Of a stretch of 64,000 nucleotides of DNA, positions 61,414 through 64,000 are shown piece by piece. Position 1 is the stretch's first letter; every line of letters begins with the position of its first letter. This DNA comes from Photobacterium kagoshimensis. Its GTDB lineage: Bacteria > Pseudomonadota > Gammaproteobacteria > Enterobacterales > Vibrionaceae. Made by a program: the position numbers and the translations under genes. The notes under the pieces are model-generated. The model was not told where the DNA came from and ran no database searches. It saw only the letters and a program-made list of their open reading frames with translations. Location: NCBI RefSeq assembly GCF_050337045.1, contig NZ_JAKJSO010000018.1:94605-158604 (forward strand), written 5' to 3'.

Positions 61414-61896
61414 TTTCTACCTCCATGAAAAATTCCACTTTCAGTAACATTGCATCGTAAACAGCGGTTACTGGTTATTTGTCGATACTAATCACAGGAG
61501 CAAATCACATACCAAACTTACGTTTCACATCACACATTTTAATAAAGATAGCTAAGGAGTTGAATTAACATACATTTAATTTAACAACAAACCAAAATTA
61601 AACAAAATATCTCTCGAACTGCACGCTATTAGTCTCATCAGTGTGTCATTAACGTGTCACTACCTGCTTTTATAAAGCAACGGTGAAACACTATTGGGAC
61701 AATCAATAAAATTCACACCTCGATGAAAATCCTAAAAATCGCACTCGAATTTGTGATAACAACCGCATCATACTCAACTTAATAATGATATTTGTGTGTA
61801 TAAATCGGTTTATCAAACCTCGCTATAACAATGACAAGAAAACATATTCACCAACTAAATAATACCACCTGTATCAATCGAAGCATGAGGTAAATT
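61414..61896. other. divergent regulatory region between gcvPA and the sigma-54 activator
   Basis: AT-rich region containing the sigma-54 promoter (separate entry). At 61643-61660 there is a direct repeat GTGTCA-N5-GTGTCA, about 130-145 bases upstream of the -24 element, followed by a GTGAAACAC near 61683. These are candidates for the activator's binding sites. The activator gene has its GTG preceded by GAGGTAAATT. Confidence 0.5.
61498..61514 (-). promoter_or_regulatory. sigma-54 (-24/-12) promoter of the gcvPA operon
   Basis: On the minus strand TGGTATG-TGAT-TTGCTC matches TGGCACG-N4-TTGCW with the invariant GG and GC separated by exactly ten bases. The predicted transcript start would be near 61489, giving about 75 bases of leader before gcvPA. 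The divergently encoded sigma-54 activator is the obvious partner. Confidence 0.75.
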
Positions 61897-63741
61897 GTGA
61901 CAACAATCGTTCCTAGAAGTGAAATAGAGAAGTTAAGCCTTAAAGATAAACAATATCTTTCAATGATAGAGGACATGTCTGAGTTCGTCACAAGACAAAC
62001 ACCTGATATGAAGTTTACGTATGTGAATGATGCATACTGCGCGTTTATCGGTAAAACTCATGCTGAACTGATAGGTAAAAGTGAAGATCTATTTATTTAT
62101 CATGAAGATAAACAAAAATTATTCGGTTTTATTGCATCAATTACCCTGCAATCTCCAGTGAAAGAGGGCACATTTAGGTTCATTGATAAGGCTGGTAACA
62201 TTGCCTGGTTAGAGTGGACTGGTCGCGCTTTTTTTGATCATGATGGTAAAGTGATAGAGTATCAAGCCGTGGGTCGTAATATTACTGATAAAAAACAAGC
62301 ACGCGACAAATTAGAAAAAGAAGTCGAAGTACGTACCTTAGAAATTCGAAAAGCGCATGACAATCTCGCTCAGTTAAACAACCACCTGCATAAAATTTTA
62401 ATTAATATGTCAGAAGGTGTTTTTGTTATTGACGAATTAGGGAATGTTGATTTCCTGAATAATATATTGATTAATAGTTTACACATTTCTCAATGCAGAT
62501 TAGAAAAAGCGCTATATAAAATAATATTTGGAAACGATGAGAGTCCTATAAAAAGTTTAATGGTGCAAGGGCTTGAATTCAAAAATACCTACGCATCACT
62601 GCCATCGACTTATGGAGACATCCCATGTTTAATCAGTGGAACACTCATTGATAAAGACCTAAAAGGAAAACGGAAAGGTATCATTATAGTAAAACCTCAT
62701 AAAGAGGTCAGTAAGCTAGTAAACGATTTTACAGGCAACCAAGCTCAATTTACTTTTAACGATATAATCACTATTGATCCTGCCATGAAGCAGAGAATAT
62801 ATTATGCGAAAAAACTGGCCACAAATAATAGCAATGTATTAATTGAAGGTGAGAGCGGCACTGGTAAAGAACTTTTTGCGCAATCAATCCATAACACAAG
62901 CAAACGTAAAGATGGTCCTTTTATTGCCGTTAACTGTGGTGCGATCCCTCGAGAACTGATTGGCAGCGAGTTATTTGGTTACACAGATGGTGCATTCACA
63001 GGGGCCAAAAAAGGTGGAAAGCCCGGCAAATTCGAACTTGCATCAGGCGGTACACTATTTCTAGATGAGATAGGCGATATGCCTTTTGAACAACAAGTTG
63101 CCTTATTGAGGGTTATTCAAGAAAAAAGGCTAACCCGCATTGGCGGCGTACAGTCTATTCCTATCGATGTTAGGATAATCTGTGCGACCCATAAGAACTT
63201 GTTGAATGAAATGAACAAAGGCAACTTTAGACAAGATTTATATTATCGTTTAAATGTAATGTCTTTTGAGATCCCACCATTAAGGAAAAGGCCAGATGAT
63301 ATCTTACATTTGTTCGAACATTTTATGGGCAAACTTACAGGCAAGGCTTTTCCAACCACAATCAACTACGAGCCTGTCCTCCTCGACTGTTTGAAACGAT
63401 ACAGCTGGATGGGAAACGTTAGAGAATTACAAAATATCACTGAACGTTTGTACTATATATCGAATGGTGAAAAGTTAACCCTGTCCAGCCTGCCAGAAAA
63501 CATTCTCAGCCCTTTCAAAGAGCAAACAACAAAGCAGCTAGCTACAGCGAATATCACCAGTAAGGTTACGCTAGGTGATGTAAGAAAAAGCCAGCAAGCG
63601 AATACCCATAGCCATGACAAAGAAACCATGCTCTCTTTGCTGCATGAAAATAAGGGAAATGTTCGTCAAGCCGCAAAGGCTATGTGTATATCACGCAGTA
63701 CGTTTTATCGAAAAATGAAGCTATACCACATTATCGAATAA
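61897..63741 (+). CDS. PAS-domain sigma-54-dependent transcriptional activator
   Basis: The 614-residue cytosolic regulator begins at GTG 61897. An N-terminal PAS/PAC sensor (about 22-135; MKFTYVNDAYCAFIGKTHAELIGKS and the PAC-like EYQAVGRNITDKKQA) is followed by a coiled coil and a second PAS-like region (about 165-275). The AAA+ domain has Walker A GESGTGKE at 318-325, the sigma-54-contacting loop GAFTGA at 365-370, GGTLFLDEIGDM and RRDLYYRL-like RQDLYYRLNV. The C-terminal Fis-type HTH reads NKGNVRQAAKAMCISRSTFYRKM. It lacks a phosphorylated receiver domain, so it probably senses a ligand through PAS. It should activate the divergent gcvPA operon. Confidence 0.92.
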   Translation: MTTIVPRSEIEKLSLKDKQYLSMIEDMSEFVTRQTPDMKFTYVNDAYCAFIGKTHAELIGKSEDLFIYHEDKQKLFGFIASITLQSPVKEGTFRFIDKAGNIAWLEWTGRAFFDHDGKVIEYQAVGRNITDKKQARDKLEKEVEVRTLEIRKAHDNLAQLNNHLHKILINMSEGVFVIDELGNVDFLNNILINSLHISQCRLEKALYKIIFGNDESPIKSLMVQGLEFKNTYASLPSTYGDIPCLISGTLIDKDLKGKRKGIIIVKPHKEVSKLVNDFTGNQAQFTFNDIITIDPAMKQRIYYAKKLATNNSNVLIEGESGTGKELFAQSIHNTSKRKDGPFIAVNCGAIPRELIGSELFGYTDGAFTGAKKGGKPGKFELASGGTLFLDEIGDMPFEQQVALLRVIQEKRLTRIGGVQSIPIDVRIICATHKNLLNEMNKGNFRQDLYYRLNVMSFEIPPLRKRPDDILHLFEHFMGKLTGKAFPTTINYEPVLLDCLKRYSWMGNVRELQNITERLYYISNGEKLTLSSLPENILSPFKEQTTKQLATANITSKVTLGDVRKSQQANTHSHDKETMLSLLHENKGNVRQAAKAMCISRSTFYRKMKLYHIIE

Positions 63742-63765
63742 TACCAATTTGGACAGCACCATCAA

Positions 63766-63798
63766 CGAAAAAGCCCCAGCATTTCTGCTGGGGCTTCT
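63766..63798 (-). terminator. terminator of the tRNA-Leu/tRNA-Cys transcript
   Basis: AAGCCCCAGC (63771-63780) pairs with GCTGGGGCTT (63787-63796). On the minus strand it is followed by TTTTTCG. It may also end the sigma-54 activator transcript. Confidence 0.85.
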
Positions 63799-63804
63799 TG
63801 AATA

Positions 63805-63878
63805 TGGAGGCGCGTCCCGGAGTCGAACCGAGGTCCACGGATTTGCAATCCGCTGCATAGCCACTCTGCCAACGCGCC
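63805..63878 (-). tRNA. tRNA-Cys(GCA)
   Basis: The reverse complement starts GGCGCGTTGGCAGAGTGG, has anticodon loop ATTGCAAAT with GCA, a T-arm GGTTCGACTCC, acceptor pairing GGCGCGT/ACGCGCC and encoded CCA. Length is 74 bases. Confidence 0.97.
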
Positions 63879-63930
63879 ATATTTCTTTCTCTACTCAATA
63901 TCGCCTATGGTAACGATATTAAGGAATAGA

Positions 63931-64000
63931 TGGTGCCCCGGGCCGGACTTGAACCGGCACAACGCGAACGTCGAGGGATTTTAAATCCCTTGTGTCTACC
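63931..64000 (-). tRNA. tRNA-Leu(UAA), 5' part beyond the window
   Basis: The reverse complement contains GGTAGACACAAGGGATTTAAAATCCC (anticodon TAA), a long variable arm, T-arm CGGTTCAAGTCCG and GGGGCACCA at the 3' end. About 17 bases of the 5' end lie outside the window. It precedes tRNA-Cys on the same strand. Confidence 0.95.

Noticed and set aside
1..64000. CRISPR arrays, insertion sequences, prophage or integrase genes
   Set aside because: No regularly spaced repeats, transposase or integrase-like proteins were seen anywhere in the window.

Overview
The window reads as one stretch of a marine gammaproteobacterial chromosome, most likely Vibrionaceae and probably Photobacterium. The protein sequences look Vibrio/Photobacterium-like (YdhR, YccA, TusE, PurC of the long type, aromatic amino acid permease, large GH18 chitinase). 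Other pointers are the tRNA genes flanked by degenerate tRNA-tail repeats and the anaerobic-type (cbi) cobalamin pathway. This assignment is inference from recognised families; no database search was run.

Layout. 1-1255: a YdhR-type monooxygenase, a small membrane protein, three degenerate terminator/tRNA-tail units and tRNA-Ser(UGA). 1654-5847: a complete general amino acid ABC transporter (aapJQMP). 6138-21601: a block that recalls the E. coli yccA-tusE-yccX-rlmI-yccT neighbourhood, interrupted by a chemotaxis receptor, a very large exported protease/propeller/barrel protein, a multidomain chitinase, an L,D-transpeptidase-like protein and a UvrD-like helicase. 21662-24999: a 52-residue zinc-ribbon-like protein (DUF2256), a DUF4397 lipoprotein, a small outer-membrane barrel protein and purC behind a PurR-like box.

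25099-36932 is an eleven-gene minus-strand cobalamin operon (cbiD-cbiC-cbiET-cbiL-cbiG-cbiK-cbiH-cbiF-cbiB-cobD-cbiA). A cobalamin riboswitch precedes it and a histidine-phosphatase gene lies upstream. Its genes cover most of the corrin ring from sirohydrochlorin to the a,c-diamide plus the aminopropanol arm, but cbiJ and cbiP are not here. CbiG carries an extra C-terminal [2Fe-2S] ferredoxin-like domain.

38508-47571: a three-lipoprotein operon (LPP20-like); an aromatic amino acid permease preceded by a 56-codon ORF with aromatic residues near its end and a CRP-like site; a small hypothetical gene; a two-part YeeE/YedE transporter divergent from a CoA-disulfide reductase-rhodanese fusion, with two identical-pattern palindromes between them; and a wax ester synthase/DGAT-family acyltransferase. 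48032-56349: an acetyl-CoA hydrolase/CoA-transferase family protein with a tiny cysteine-rich partner, an orphan PTS IIC, and a sugar ABC transporter operon ending in a GH4 glycosidase.

56427-63741 is the most unusual locus. A four-gene minus-strand operon encodes split glycine decarboxylase (GcvPA, GcvPB) without GcvT or GcvH, together with an ATP-NAD-kinase-like (AcoX-type) protein and a short-chain dehydrogenase. It lies behind a good sigma-54 promoter and divergent from a PAS/AAA+/Fis sigma-54 activator. The window closes with tRNA-Cys(GCA) and the 3' part of tRNA-Leu(UAA).
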